From positions 6,991,501 to 7,055,500 of the forward strand of contig NC_079487.1 in the NCBI RefSeq assembly GCF_020520425.1: a DNA stretch of 64,000 nucleotides. Direction: 5' to 3'. A model generated the notes under the pieces. That model did not search any database and was not told the DNA's origin. It saw only the letters and a list, made by a program, of their open reading frames with translations. The stretch comes from Spinacia oleracea. Lineage: Eukaryota; Streptophyta; Magnoliopsida; Caryophyllales; Amaranthaceae. A program made the translations under genes and the position numbers. Shown in pieces: positions 10,990-23,300 of this stretch; position 1 is the first letter of the stretch; each line of letters starts with the position of its first letter.

Positions 10990-12733
10990 GCTAACTTATT
11001 AACAATGTGAAGTCTTGCAGGTACTGAATCTATTCCCCCAACAAATTGGAATCTATTGATAATATATTTAGGGGTGTAAATAAGTCGAGACTCTCAATAA
11101 ACAACTCGAGCTCGGACTTGGATAAAACTTGTTGGGTGATGATAAAGGTCACAAGTTGCAATAACATTTCGTTGTCACAATTTTACATGTCGAAGTTTAA
11201 TTGATACATATAGGCGTCACGTAGGTTATGCGTCATCAGAATATTTTTACTATGAAAAATATGTAAACAAGGTATTCCATATAAAGAAGAAAACAAATTA
11301 GAATATTAATATTTTCCTTTTTTTTTTTTGAAACATGTATAATAGGTTATATACGATAAATTTTTTAATTTCCAATTTAAATCATGACATGTCATCATTG
11401 TGACACGCCTTAAAGGTCACATGTTGCGACCTTTATCATTTTCGAAACTTGTTTATGTTAAACTTTCATAGTCACAAAACATTAGTAAGGCGACCTTTTG
11501 GTTCTTCATTTAGGCGAAAGTCTACTAAGAGTACGTCTAAGAGGCATCAATACAATGTTAATGATACGTTGGTGATAAAAAAAAATAAAAAATTTGAGAA
11601 AACAAATTGAGTATATGCTATTTCTATGAGGTATAATTCACCTTAGCATTTGTGACAAGGAACATGTTTATTCTTTTTGGACGGAGGGAATATTATATTA
11701 TATAACATATGGCCTCTCTCTAAATTATTCACATTCTTTCTTTATGGAAGAATCAGATTCCACTCTATTATCAACACTTAAACTCTTTATTTGTCTTAGA
11801 TGTCGTAGCATAGTTTGTTACTTCTGAAAGCTGAAATCTTCCATCCGATGGGCATCAATTCCCTCGATTGTGTAGTTTTTAGTAGAGCCTATCTTGAGAA
11901 AGTCTAATTAAGGATGTCAATGTGACGGATGCGGAGGATGTTACCTTCATACCTACACCAACCTAAAATTTTCATATTCATCCCCGCCCCACTACCAATG
12001 GCAGGTAAATTACCAACATCTATCCCTATCCCGACGGGTACAAACTAATCCGCTCCACCACCCACCTGGGTATCCATCCCCATCTCACACATCCAACTAA
12101 TTTCACAATTTGTTTATTAACCAATCAATAACTACTACTTGTTCCGTTTCACAATAGTTGTATATATACTTGTATCATGTAGACTTTCTACGCTATTTAT
12201 ATACTTCCTACGTCTCAATTGTTCATAAATTTTATATTCAAGTATTAAATTATAAGTGACATGGATTTGCAGTATGCATGGGCGGGTTGTGGGATGAAGC
12301 AGGTCCAACATAAAATCCACACCCGCCCTTTCACCCATGGCGGGTGTAATTTTAATACCTATCACCGCCTCATAACCAACCAAGCCTCCCCTCATCTCCA
12401 CTCCGCCTACTTGGGGCGGATGTGGGACAAGTGTCAAAAAATTCGCCCCACTCTGAGTTTATGCACATTAACATTGAGGAAAGTAATAAGATTTGAAATA
12501 CTTGCCTTCAATCTAACCAAATATTAGTACTTAGATAATTATGATGCTCTTTTTGTTGGAAGAAAATAATTATGTTTTCCAATAATCCAATGTATCAATG
12601 GAGTATATAGATATGGACTTATTGTACTTGAACAGATAGTTGGTATGTATTATAGCGTTTCAGAATCCCCTACAACATGGGTCTAGTTTTATTTATGAAA
12701 GAAACTGAAAGTCCCTATAATTGTCTCTTTTTA
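10990..12733. other. Intergenic between RALF-like genes
   Basis: No supported gene. A possible 301-base MITE lies at 11139-11439. A lone Stowaway-like terminus (GGACGGAGGGAAT) is at about 11680-11692. Bases 11910-12440 are unusually rich in CCCCGCCC, GGATGCGG and GGGCGGGT phrases; this resembles a dispersed repeat, and the open frames on both strands there are best treated as its by-products. Confidence 0.45.
11139..11439. mobile_element. Possible MITE with 22-base inverted ends
   Basis: The left end ATGATAAAGGTCACAAGTTG and the reverse complement of the right end, ATGATAAAGGTCGCAACATG, match at most positions and enclose about 300 bases of AT-rich non-coding DNA. I could not identify a target duplication, so the superfamily is uncertain. 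Confidence 0.4.
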
Positions 12734-13012
12734 TCATCCCCTGCACCTGTTACACTTAGAGTGTCCACGGCGCCAGGTGTTAGCAGGCTGAAGTTGATTG
12801 TGACTTCCTGGGTATGGATTACCCTGATCTCCCCTTAGAGCGTTATAACTGATGTAGTTTTTCTGATCAGCAAACATCGTGTCTCGCTCAACCTCATCGT
12901 GTTGGCTGCCATTGTTGAACCCATCATACTCGTTGTACTGCTGCACCTGAGTCACACTACCACTGTCGTATTCTTGGTTTGTGTATGGCCTGTAGTCTTG
13001 ATAGCACTCCAT
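12734..13012 (-). CDS. RALF-derived protein with YISY motif, signal peptide lost
   Basis: Encodes 92 residues from the ATG at 13012 (MECYQDYRPYTN). The C-terminus is RALF-like: KNYISYNALRGDQ, LQPANTWRRGHSKC and NRCRG match YISYGALNRDQ, LGPAANPYHRGCSK and YRCRS of the canonical gene. The first two RALF cysteines are gone and only two remain near the end; the RRxL site and signal peptide are absent. An earlier in-frame ATG (13063) lies only about 10 bases from a TATA-like TATTTAAAG at 13074-13082, so it is unlikely to be in the transcript. Its start resembles that of the 84-residue neighbour (MKRYQ against MECYQ), suggesting the two are sister duplicates. The receptor-contact motif is intact, yet no secretion route is visible. 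Confidence 0.65.
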   Translation of the reverse strand: MECYQDYRPYTNQEYDSGSVTQVQQYNEYDGFNNGSQHDEVERDTMFADQKNYISYNALRGDQGNPYPGSHNQLQPANTWRRGHSKCNRCRG

Positions 13013-13073
13013 ACTGATGTTGTTGGGTTTGTATTTTGAAATGACAAGTGATATTGTTACCACAATATACTCT

Positions 13074-13082
13074 CTTTAAATA
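13074..13082 (-). promoter_or_regulatory. Probable TATA box of the third RALF-like gene
   Basis: TATTTAAAG on the minus strand, about 62 bases before the ATG at 13012. It helps decide the start codon. Confidence 0.35.
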
Positions 13083-13988
13083 GGTAGTATTATTCATCTA
13101 ATGACTAATGTAATGTAATGAGGAAAGGATATAGTAGAATATGGCCACTTTGATAGCGCACTGAATATATTCCTATGACACTAGTAAGATGGTTGATAAT
13201 GTTATTGAGCTGTGTCTTTTACTCTTGTGGTCAATTCCAGAAAATGAACAAGAGTTCAGGTCAACTAAGGTCAACATCGAAATCATACAAATGTTTAAGC
13301 AAAACCTGAAACCTGTTAACTGCTAACAATCAGAATGTATACAGTAACAAAATTTGTGCAACTAATTTCTTAAAGACCTGTATTCATGGCGCCTTATCAG
13401 TTATCGGCTTTTGCCCTCTAAAGTTAAGGTAAGTTAGCTGATCAGATTCAGGTAAATTTGTTCTTGGATACATAACTCAGTTCGCTTAACACGCAACTTG
13501 TTCATGACAGTAGCCATCAAGAACTGATGCTACTACTGGTATCAGCACCCATCCAATGAATGTAACGGGCGAATAAGATCCAATTCCTCGCTCAGAGGTC
13601 AAAAGTGACAATCCAGCAAATGGATGTGATGATGAATAAGATCCAATTCCTCGCTCAAAGTCAAAATTTATGTGCCATATATAATTCAATTTACAGTAAG
13701 TGCGTGCATACATAAGATAAACTTCTCTCCTGCAAGTTATATCAGACACCTAAGTGCAGCATTGCGTCATAAACATGATGCTCCAAATGGCTCTTCTCCG
13801 CCTTTCATAATGAATATGGTTTAAAATAAATAAAACATAGCCTTATTCCCATAAAATGATGGGTCCGCTGCATAAACCAAGAATTCATCCCTTGTGGTCA
13901 TCCAAAGATCATATCCTTTTATTTCAACAGCATTTATACAGTTGTAAAAGAACATTAACACCCAGTTTTATTTCAATCCGACAGTATA
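13083..13988. other. Intergenic
   Basis: No recognised gene. A 24-base segment (GAATAAGATCCAATTCCTCG followed by CTCA) occurs twice, near 13573 and 13635, inside an unrecognised minus-strand frame ending at 13486. A short fragment at 13840-13876 (GCCTTATTCCCATAAAATGA) resembles the 3' end of the SINE at 13989. Confidence 0.45.
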
Positions 13989-14100
13989 CAACAACAACAA
14001 CAACAACAAGCCTTATTCCCAAAATGATTTGGGGTCAGCTAACATCAACTGTCACAAGGACTCGTTTGCGATATGTGAAGTAAGAAAAGTGTAAAAGGTA
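13989..14100 (-). mobile_element. 3' part of an Au-like SINE
   Basis: On the minus strand the sequence runs AGCTGACCCCAAATCATTTT, then GGGAATAAGGC, then six or seven TTG repeats. A GGGATAAGGC end followed by TTG repeats is the form I know for plant Au SINEs. The 5' part with the tRNA-derived promoter is not clear, so the copy is probably truncated. It lies 70-180 bases past the selenium-binding protein stop codon, in the same orientation, and so could be part of that gene's 3' untranslated region. Confidence 0.5.
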
Positions 14101-14171
14101 ATGATGACAGTATAACATAACTAAATTTATTCAACATGATGACCTCTTATTTGCCCGAGTAATTTGGCTGC

Positions 14172-17100
14172 TCAAATCCATATATCTGATGTGCAGTCAC
14201 CCCCTGGGTATCTCATTTCATGGGCAAGCGAAGGACCATCAGGCTCCAACCCAAAATCTACGAAGAAGTTGTGATTTATAGCAAGTCCACCTTTCTCAGA
14301 GTCGACATCTATTTGCAACATATGAGATCCATGCTCCTTTAGTTCAGGATAAAACTGATTATCCCATGCGCTAAAGAGGGAGTTGGTCACATAAAGCCGC
14401 TTCCCATCTAAACTTAATTGTATCATCTGAGGTCCACCTCTCAGTTTCTTGCCCTGCAAATCATAGCATATCCTTAGCTTAGTCTGACTATCAAGGTTTA
14501 TTTATCATTATCAAGATTTCAGAATTCAAATTCAAGTCTAACATTAGCTAAAGGACCTAAAAGTTTACAAACCTAAATCAAGTAAAGTATGTCAATATGT
14601 CATGAATCAGATTCAATTTTCAGACAGGTTTCATGGGACTAATCCAAGTAAAGCATCCCGTTCGGATAATTCAAATATAAGGATCTAAGATTTGTTTCCA
14701 CACACCAAAAAAAAAAAACCCTAAAATTTGTCAGATTTAATTGTAGCATAGTATGTCATCAATCCTAATCAATTTGTAGGACCAAAAGTGTCACAGAGCT
14801 AATTCAGGCATGGTATGTCATTAGCCTAAATGCCTAATTTGAGGAGCTAATTAAGATTTCATGGTTGACGAATTTTACCTGAACATCTGGAACATCAACC
14901 TGATAAGTTGAACCATCTTCAGCTACTGCTGAAACAGAACTTCCCTTGCGGATAAGTCCTCCAATCCACACTTGGCCAGTCAAGACGGGGTTCTTGGGAT
15001 CCTCAATGTTATACTGTCGGATATCTCCATGAAGCCAATTCGAGAAGTAAATGAATCGATCATCTAGGGAGATTAAGAAGTCAGTTATCAGCCCAGGCAT
15101 CTCAGGAAGAACCCAGTTTTGCACCTTTATTGGTTTCACAGATGCTGCAACCTGGAAAGCGAAACACAAAATTACCAGTAGTCTAAGCCACGCTATATCT
15201 GCTAGCTTTTTTGAGTAAAAATGTCGAAAGTAAAAAAAAAAAGACTCACTTTCTTATGTTTACTTGGATTTTGAGAGGCAAGGAGGAAATTTTAAGGATA
15301 TGCTTCTCGTTGGAAGTCTCATTTTAGTATTTTACTGATCCACCAACTTTCTGTGCTTAGACCCAATAACGTAAACCACACAAAATGATCATGGTTCCTT
15401 TTGGTAATCCAGTGAAATAAAAGATAGGCAACCAATGGAAATTATAATTCTTTTCTTCATTCTTATTCCTATCTCAGAAAACCAACTACACTGCTGTTTT
15501 TACTCTTTATTGGACACTAACTCATGCAACTTGGCACAATATACATACCTCATGGCTCCAAGATCCATCTGGGTTCTTGAAAAATCGAACCATGTTACTT
15601 GATAGTGCACACCCAACATAACCAGTATCTTTAGAAGGGTCATGAAGGAATCGTATCTGCATAATTACGAAACAAATTTAAGCTAAGGAATCAAGAATTT
15701 TACAAATAGATTTATATTGTTGACCTACCTCCAAGGGTATAAGTCCAGTATTTCCGAGGTCCATTGTCTGTTTCAATTCACCATCAGGCCAGCTATATAC
15801 ATATAAATGTCTTCCATATAAGCCCTCTGACACATGTTGAGGGTTGAAACCCTTGGAAAACGCCAAAGGGGCTCCCCATGATGAGCTTATCATTGTCTTA
15901 TGCCGGGGTTGGTACCAGAAATCATAGCCAAAGGATGGACTATGTCCCGGCTTTTCCCACCTACCATTATAAAATTCCATCAAGCACAAGTTTTGAGCTA
16001 CCAAAAGCTACATATGCGAATTATGCAGTAGCAGGAAATAAGAATGTCATTTTGTTTACCTTCCTTTTACATTAAATTCAGAGTCGAGTAAGAGAAACCC
16101 ATTTCCCTCGGCTTTCCCATCGCTGCCACCGAGGCATGAGATAAGGATGTCACCGGAGGCAAGGCAATGAGAAGTGTGCGGGTAAGCTAATCCAGTCTTC
16201 GCCAAGATCTCTTCAGGCTCAACAACTTTGTGCAACGACGGGGTCTTCGGATTCTTTTTTGTATTTACAATGTACACCCTTCCTGATCTGCAAGAAGAAA
16301 TGATCAAGATCAATATGCAACCTTCACTGGAAAATCAAGATCAGATTTATAGTTATTACTGGAATCATTCTTCCTGACAGATTTACACAATCCAACCATC
16401 AGATTCCATATTCCAAACTTCAAATACATGCAGCAAAAATCAATCATGGCAAGTAACACTCTCATACTCATACAATACCATCTCTAAGGAGGCTCTTGTC
16501 CAGCGAATGCGAATCAATCATTGGAAGTCTTTATACAAAAGGTGATATTGCTAATTAAGACAGATTTATCGATATGCAAGATATGATACTTGGATGTAAT
16601 GCCAGAAGCAACAAGCCTTACATTAAAGAAGGAAGCACGAGAAAACGTCTGTCAGCAGACGAGTCTCCATGGCAAGAACTGCAGGAATTCCAACCTGAAT
16701 GATGCAACTCATCCCCCAAATTAGGAACAGACAATCGATGGATAACTTTCGAATATGTAGGAGAGTTTGGATCCACGTCAACTGTGCCCAAGTAGTCAGG
16801 CTTCTCTCTTCCAGTTCCTGCAGAAACCATGTAAGCTTAATGTTGCAGCAACCTAACAAGAATATACTGGATTCTTCACAAGTTAAGGCACCAAGCGAAC
16901 TCATACGCTAACTTGATTAAATAAAATTGTGACATGAAGCAAGTTTAAGTATTTTTGACAGAATATTTCAAGTAGGTTGTTACTTTGGCTAATCAATCCA
17001 ACAACTCAATGTCCCAACCTAAAACATTTCCCAGTTGTAATTCCCCAATCCTAATGAAAAAGAGCAAGTCTTAAATGAGATTGTCTTAGACTAATTTATT

Positions 17101-17834
17101 GGGAGACGCCAAACATTAGATCTAACAAAGTCAGAAGTCACCCTCTTCACCCCCAAACCCTAATTTCACACTAAACTTAAACTGTCTATTGTGAGACCAA
17201 ATCATACTAGATTTTTGCCATTGTATTGTGATTAGTGATTACCATTCATCAAGGGAAACCATTTCGTTAATCCCGAGGTTTACTAACTTGTTTAAGCCTC
17301 GTTTACCAATTTGTCTCTACAATGTCAACCACCATGATCAATTAATCCATCTTTGAGACACTAGTACGCACCACAACTAAAATTTTACAATTCCAATCAA
17401 AACCATCCTCATGGAAATCACTAAATATCCAAACATCTAATCAAATGTATTAATTCTATTAATTCCTTAATCAAACAATAACAATAACAGATAGTAGAAT
17501 CTACATCACATAACATGCAAAAAAAAAAAAAAAAAAAAACAGACTATGAAAGTTGATCATCTCCCAACATTTAGACTATGAAAATTCTTAATCTAAAGAA
17601 GATCAATAAAAATCACATGATTGTAAAGATTTAAGAACGGTAAAGATTAAATTTTATTAAGATTTCAAGGGTTTTACCAGTATATACACAAGTAACATAA
17701 AGAAGAGCTTCTCTAGGACCAGCCATGGCCTCCAAGGGAGTAGCATAGCCTGGGCCTTTTCCATGGCAGCAAATATTTCCGCCATTTTTCTCTATTTCTC
17801 CATGCTCAATTACTGCTACATCCACACTTGCCAT
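14172..17834 (-). CDS. SBP1: Selenium-binding protein / methanethiol oxidase
   Basis: Seven exons on the minus strand, in transcript order: 17834-17678, 16817-16622, 16287-16060, 15960-15729, 15656-15549, 15151-14879, 14453-14172. All introns are GT-AG and phases agree; the product is 491 residues against about 490 for Arabidopsis SBP1. The family is cytosolic, binds selenium and metals, oxidises methanethiol in animals and bacteria, and in plants is linked to cadmium and oxidative stress. Visible signatures: [16 protein letters not shown] near the N-terminus; [107 protein letters not shown]; and the C-terminus [12 protein letters not shown]. No key residue seems missing. A poly-A run lies in the 860-base first intron. 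Confidence 0.95.
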
Positions 17835-18800
17835 TTTTCTGCCAAATTCAGAAACAAAAATGAATAATTACAGTAAAAAATAATCAAAAAATGATCGATT
17901 GATGGATTAAAAGAGAAAATTGATATATTTTTTTTAATATTCTTTTTTGGAAATTACAAAAAAAAAATGAGGGAAAAGAACAAAAAAAATCAAAATACCC
18001 AAGAAAAGATCATTAATTGATGAGAAAAATGAAGAAAAAAAACTGGGAAGTTAATAGGGAAGAAGAAATTAACGTTTTTTTTTTCTGGGTTATTTTTGTA
18101 TGTAAAGCCAAAGTGTGGCCAAATACAGTAACGTTACCAAATTAAATACTTCGTACTTATAACTTTGTAAGTTAGTACCAGGTTCATCAATGAGGAAATT
18201 ATTTATTATTTGACTTTTATTTCTGGATTTTAATGATAAGATTGAATTTGCCTAGTTTAGAATTATCTGTTCAACTAAGACAAATTTATTATTATTATTA
18301 TTATCTTATGATTTTGTTGTGGATTCATCTTCTGATCTTCACATGTGTCTTGATTAGCTTCGTGATTAATTTAAGATTTATTACATTATTTTTAGGGATT
18401 ATTTATTTTAGTTCCAATTAGCCATAATGAGGTGTTATGGTCAAAGACGCAGATAGGATCATAACTATTTCGGATATGTGACATGATTTTTATTTATCGA
18501 ATGAGCGATAAGGCAATAAATACTACAAATGGAGGGAAAGATTCAAATATGTGACCTATCGATTATCATATACAACTACACAAGTCATTGTATTTAACCA
18601 TTTTAAATAGGTCCCTGTGATGAGGAGTAGAAGATTTATTACGTAGAATTTTATTTTATTTTTAAAAATGTTAGGCGATCAATTTTATCAGCGAGTAAAT
18701 CAAATGGAGCTCTATCAAATTAAAGCTATCTCATTATAAGTAACGACTAACGAGTATCGATCTCTATTTTGAATTTTATCTAGGATAATTAGTCGCACAT
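17835..18800. other. SBP1 upstream region
   Basis: Promoter side of the minus-strand SBP1 gene, with A/T runs near 17930-18080 and a (TTA)n microsatellite at about 18286-18303. No gene is supported. Somewhere near the right end it passes into the truncated copia element; that border could not be fixed. Confidence 0.45.
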
Positions 18801-18931
18801 GTTAGATGGAAAACACTATTTAAACTAATGATCATACACAACAAGTCGTTATTTAAGGACCGGCTTATAACACTATTTAAACTAATGATCATACACAACA
18901 AAGTTGTCAAAGCTAAGGATAAGATGTCATT

Positions 18932-20311
18932 GTTAGGTTATGATACATATGACAATTCATAAATCATGCGGAAAAACCATTTAGCCAGGAATACATATTA
19001 TTTACACATAATCATATAGCATAGTTTAGATGCATACTCTTTGTTGCGTGCCTTCCCTAGCTGCGCCCGAACCGAACAAGAACAAGTCTTTAGGACTCCA
19101 AGTGTCGTCCCTCCGTAGATAGTCCACAGCACGTCCGGATCCGCCTTAAGATTGACCAACTAGAATCGCCCTTAAGGTACTAATAATTTCGGCACTTTTA
19201 GGCAAGGTATGTGACTGAATTTTTCTCTCAAAAACTCACTTTGAATACTTGAATAATCTATATAAATATGTGACCCTAGGCACCTATTTATAGAGTTATG
19301 GAAAAGGTTTTGGAATCCTATTAGGATACTAATTTATTTAATTATAATCCTACTAGGACTCTAATTAAATAATCATTATCTAATAGTTTTAGGATTTAAT
19401 CATATTTCGAATCTCGATTGCTTTAGGATTCCCGCACAAGCATTGCATGAGCACCGTACACCCGCGCAAGCCTTGCGGCCCACGCTAGGCGCACAGCGCT
19501 CGGCCCACTGCTGTGCTCTCGCGCGCGCGCCCTTGGCCTTGGCTGGGCCTGGCCTTGCGCTGGGCCTGGTCGAGGCTTGGAAAGCGATGGTGCGTGTTGG
19601 CTCGCTGGGCGATGGCCTGGCTTCGTGCTGGGCCTTCATCTAGCGGGCCTCGTCCGATGCTAATTCGTACGGTACGCTTCCGATTAAATTCCCGATTCTG
19701 GAATTCATTTCCGATACGAACAATATTTAATATTTCCGATTCCGGAATCAATTTCCGTTTCGAACAAATATTTAATATTTCCGTTTCCGGAATTATTTTC
19801 CGATTCCGATAATATTTCCTATTCTGACAATATTTCCGTTTCCGGCAATATTTCCGATTCCGGCAATATTTCCATTTCCGATAATATTTTCCGTTACGTA
19901 CCATGTTTCCGTTTCCGGCAACATCTACGACTTGGATAATATTTATATTTCCGATACGATCCATATTTCCGTTTCCGGCAATATCATCGTTTCCGGAGTA
20001 TTCTTTTCTTGCCTGTGACGATCTTAGCTCCCACTGAAACCAAGATTCGTCGATTCCGAATATCCATAGATGGAGTATTTAATGCCATTAAATACTTGAT
20101 CCGTTTACGTACTATTTGTGTGACCCTACGGGTTCAGTCAAGAGTAAGCTGTGGATTAATATCATTAATTCCACTTGAACTGAAGCGGCCTCTAGTTAGG
20201 CATTCAGCTCACTTGATCTCACTGAATTATTAACTTGTTAATTAATACTGAACCGCATATATTAGACTTATCATTGAATGCATACTTGGACCAAGGGCAT
20301 TATTTCCTTCA
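18932..20311 (-). repeat. Copia 3' LTR (minus-strand element)
   Basis: 1,380 bases. It contains a GC-rich block (about 19430-19660) and an array of TTTCCG(A/T)TTCCGG-type phrases (about 19676-19995). The open frames over both are compositional by-products. Confidence 0.9.
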
Positions 20312-23300
20312 GTCTCCCACTTGTCCTTAAGGACAAGTGTGCATTTCCTAATTCCTTTGTCGCTCGATGCTTGCTCTTGAACATAAGGTAAGAGTTGTCA
20401 TCCTTATTATGTCCAGAGGTGTTTCCTCGGTTTCAGAGTTCAACTGATCAAATAAACAGATAATCATAGCCTATGATTCATCCGAGCACGGCCATGCATT
20501 TCACAGTTTCTAGCTCTCCGAGTGGCCTTGTACAACTTTTAAGTATCTCATCCCGATTTATGGGAGGACAATCCCAATCTTGCGATCTTGAGATTAGACT
20601 TCGTTTGATAGGTGATTACCTGAGCGTTGCCTTTATAGCCTCCTTTTACGGTGCGACGGTTGGTCAACGTCAAAGTAACCAGTTCTCAAACAAGTAATCT
20701 CAAATCACTCAGGTATTGAGGATTTAGTGTCTAATAATTTTAATGAAATTTACTTATGACAGATTTTCATCTCTTACAGTAAAGTTTCATAGGTCTTGTC
20801 CGATACTAGTCTTCACAAAGTAAGTATCTATGCAAATGATTATGACATTTCCATGTCCACATAGTTCAAGAAACAGAACTACTAGTCATCTTGCATTCTA
20901 ATCGTCTAACGTTTTCTATGCGTCCAATTTTATAGAAAACTCCGACTAGGGACCATTTTTAACCTTTGACATTCAAGTTCACTTGATAGACATTTCTTAG
21001 TCACAGGACTGGTCCTGACAGTCTATCTTGAATATATCGTCAAATTGAAGGGACTCATCATTTAATACTAAACCAAGATTAAATGGAATATGAAAATACA
21101 TTTCATATATGATAAATGTTCAACCCCAACGTTTTACAACCATGGGCCTCAAAACCCATCTTTAAAACAGTTCATGGAATTCAAAGCTATGCTTGATTTC
21201 CAGTGCTACAATGTGAGTGTTGCTTCTCACTTGTTGCATAGGTTTAGTTATCATGCTTTGCCAATCTTAATATCCTTTTCATCGAATGTTCTTCGAGATA
21301 TGATGATAAGATCTTTTGAGTTTGTTTAGTATGTGATCTAGTCTTTCTTACTTCGATAGTGGTTCTACGCATTTTGCAATGAAGAACCATCAAGTCAGCA
21401 GACATGTGATCCAGCCAAGTTCAGTGAAGAAGCTTTTTAATGTAAACAACTCAGTTTTATTGCTTCTTAGGCAATAAGTACTTCTACTTCAACTGTATAG
21501 GTTGCTAGTGATGCTTTGGTTTGGATTTACTTATCCAAGCAGTTCACGGATATGTGGAAGACTTTCCAGCTGTATCTTAGAACATAGAAATTAATATTTA
21601 ATTTCCCACGCAACAACTCATGGTCTCCAATCCATGTTGCCATTTCAAAACACGATGCTCTATAGCTCGTCCTTATCAATGGTTAACTCCAAGGGAATCT
21701 TGCTTGATCCTTTGCCAGTGTTTATGCGTGTAGCATCAATATTTAGCATATCTTTATTTCCTTGAATCAAGAACTATTCCTATGCACCTTTTCAAGTACC
21801 ATAAGTATTCTTGATCTCAATCTAGTTGATCTTCACTTAGATCAATAGAGATTGGTATATGTTCGTCATGCCTAAAGTCATACGATACGTTTTTGGCGAT
21901 CCTCATATTATATCATACATGATAAATTCTTTTGCAGAATAATTCCCAATTGAATTCTATTCATGTAACTTTAACTCATTCAATTTCAGTAGATACTGAA
22001 TCCAGCTAAATTCTTTGACATATAATATAGGTTAAGAATCTTACTTAGATCCTTTGATGTTTAACTTTAGTAAATGCTTATACATAGTTCAAACATTCTT
22101 TACTTAGATTTATTCATATGGGTCAAATGTCTCCAATGGAGACTTTCGTGTTTGATTTAGTAAATGCCATTACTTAATCCAAAACATTAATATAAGATCT
22201 TTGTAAATAGATCTTAATACCCATTATGTACTAAGTTTCGCCTTGGTCCGTCATTGATGAATAATTTCAAATCTAAGTCATTAGCATTTGAATGTTATTT
22301 TACAATAGAGAGATGTGTGTGTGATACACATAGGACCAATTAAGTTTTATGTACTCCCACTAAACTTCTTATATATCTATAAGAATCATGTACATTTTAT
22401 GAAACTAAAATACTTATTAGCTTCACTAAAATACAATTCCAATTCCCAATTGCTTGCTTAAATCTGTACTTAGATTTCATAAGTTAGCATTCCTTTTCAA
22501 GCATTTATTTGGATCCACAAATCCTATGACATGCCATGTACATAGTTTATTCCAACATTTGATTGAGGAATACGTTTTGTCATCCAATTGCTATATGTAC
22601 TAATATGCAATCATTGCTTGAATTATAGACTTGTGCATTACGATTATGCATGAGGTTTCAACACAATTCACACCATGAATTTGCTTGTAACCTTTAGCAA
22701 CTAATCTCGCTTTGTGTGTGAACACAATTTCATGTTTGATGGTTTTTATCCTTAAAACAAACTTGCAACCAATAGGTGTGAACCTATTCTTGCAAATCAA
22801 CAAAATTTCAATTTTGTCATCAAAACATTGAGTATGTTTTATGGCCTCTAACCATTTAAAACATTTGAGTCTATATATGGCCTCTAACCATTTTAGGGAA
22901 TCTAGGTTTCGTCATAGCTTTCTTATAAGTCACAAACTCATTAATCTACATGATAATAGTTTGACTGCAAGTTGTAGGTTTCTTCACTATTTAATAGAAG
23001 AATCTCATAGTTTCATTGACCTCATCTCTATGTTTCTTCACTATCTAATAGAAGAATCTCATAGTTTCAGTGACTTGAATTCTATGCCTACTTGGGTATA
23101 GAACATCAAACAATAGAATATCAATAGCCACTTGAAAGTCCTTTGAATATTCTGTTCTCCTTGAAGCACTTGTAAAGTCTTCTAAGAGATGTCTATTCTT
23201 TAAAGCCACTTCTAAAGTCCTTAAAGAATAAGTTCGGATTTTCTGAAGCACTTCGAAAAGCCTCCGGAATGTCCGTTTATGTTTGTTGTTCGCCTCGAAA

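Noticed and set aside
13486-13749. 87-codon minus-strand frame with a repeated GIGSYS phrase
   Set aside because: Contains a small internal duplication but no recognisable family, promoter or splice context.
17520-17541. Poly-A run as a retroposon tail
   Set aside because: No element body or target duplication found next to it; lies within SBP1 intron 1.
19443-19964. Overlapping frames of 66-159 codons, with twins at 28448-28969 and 61576-62111
   Set aside because: They lie in copia LTRs, over the GC block and TTCCGG array; the peptides (RNRKYCRKRKY type) mirror the DNA repeat.
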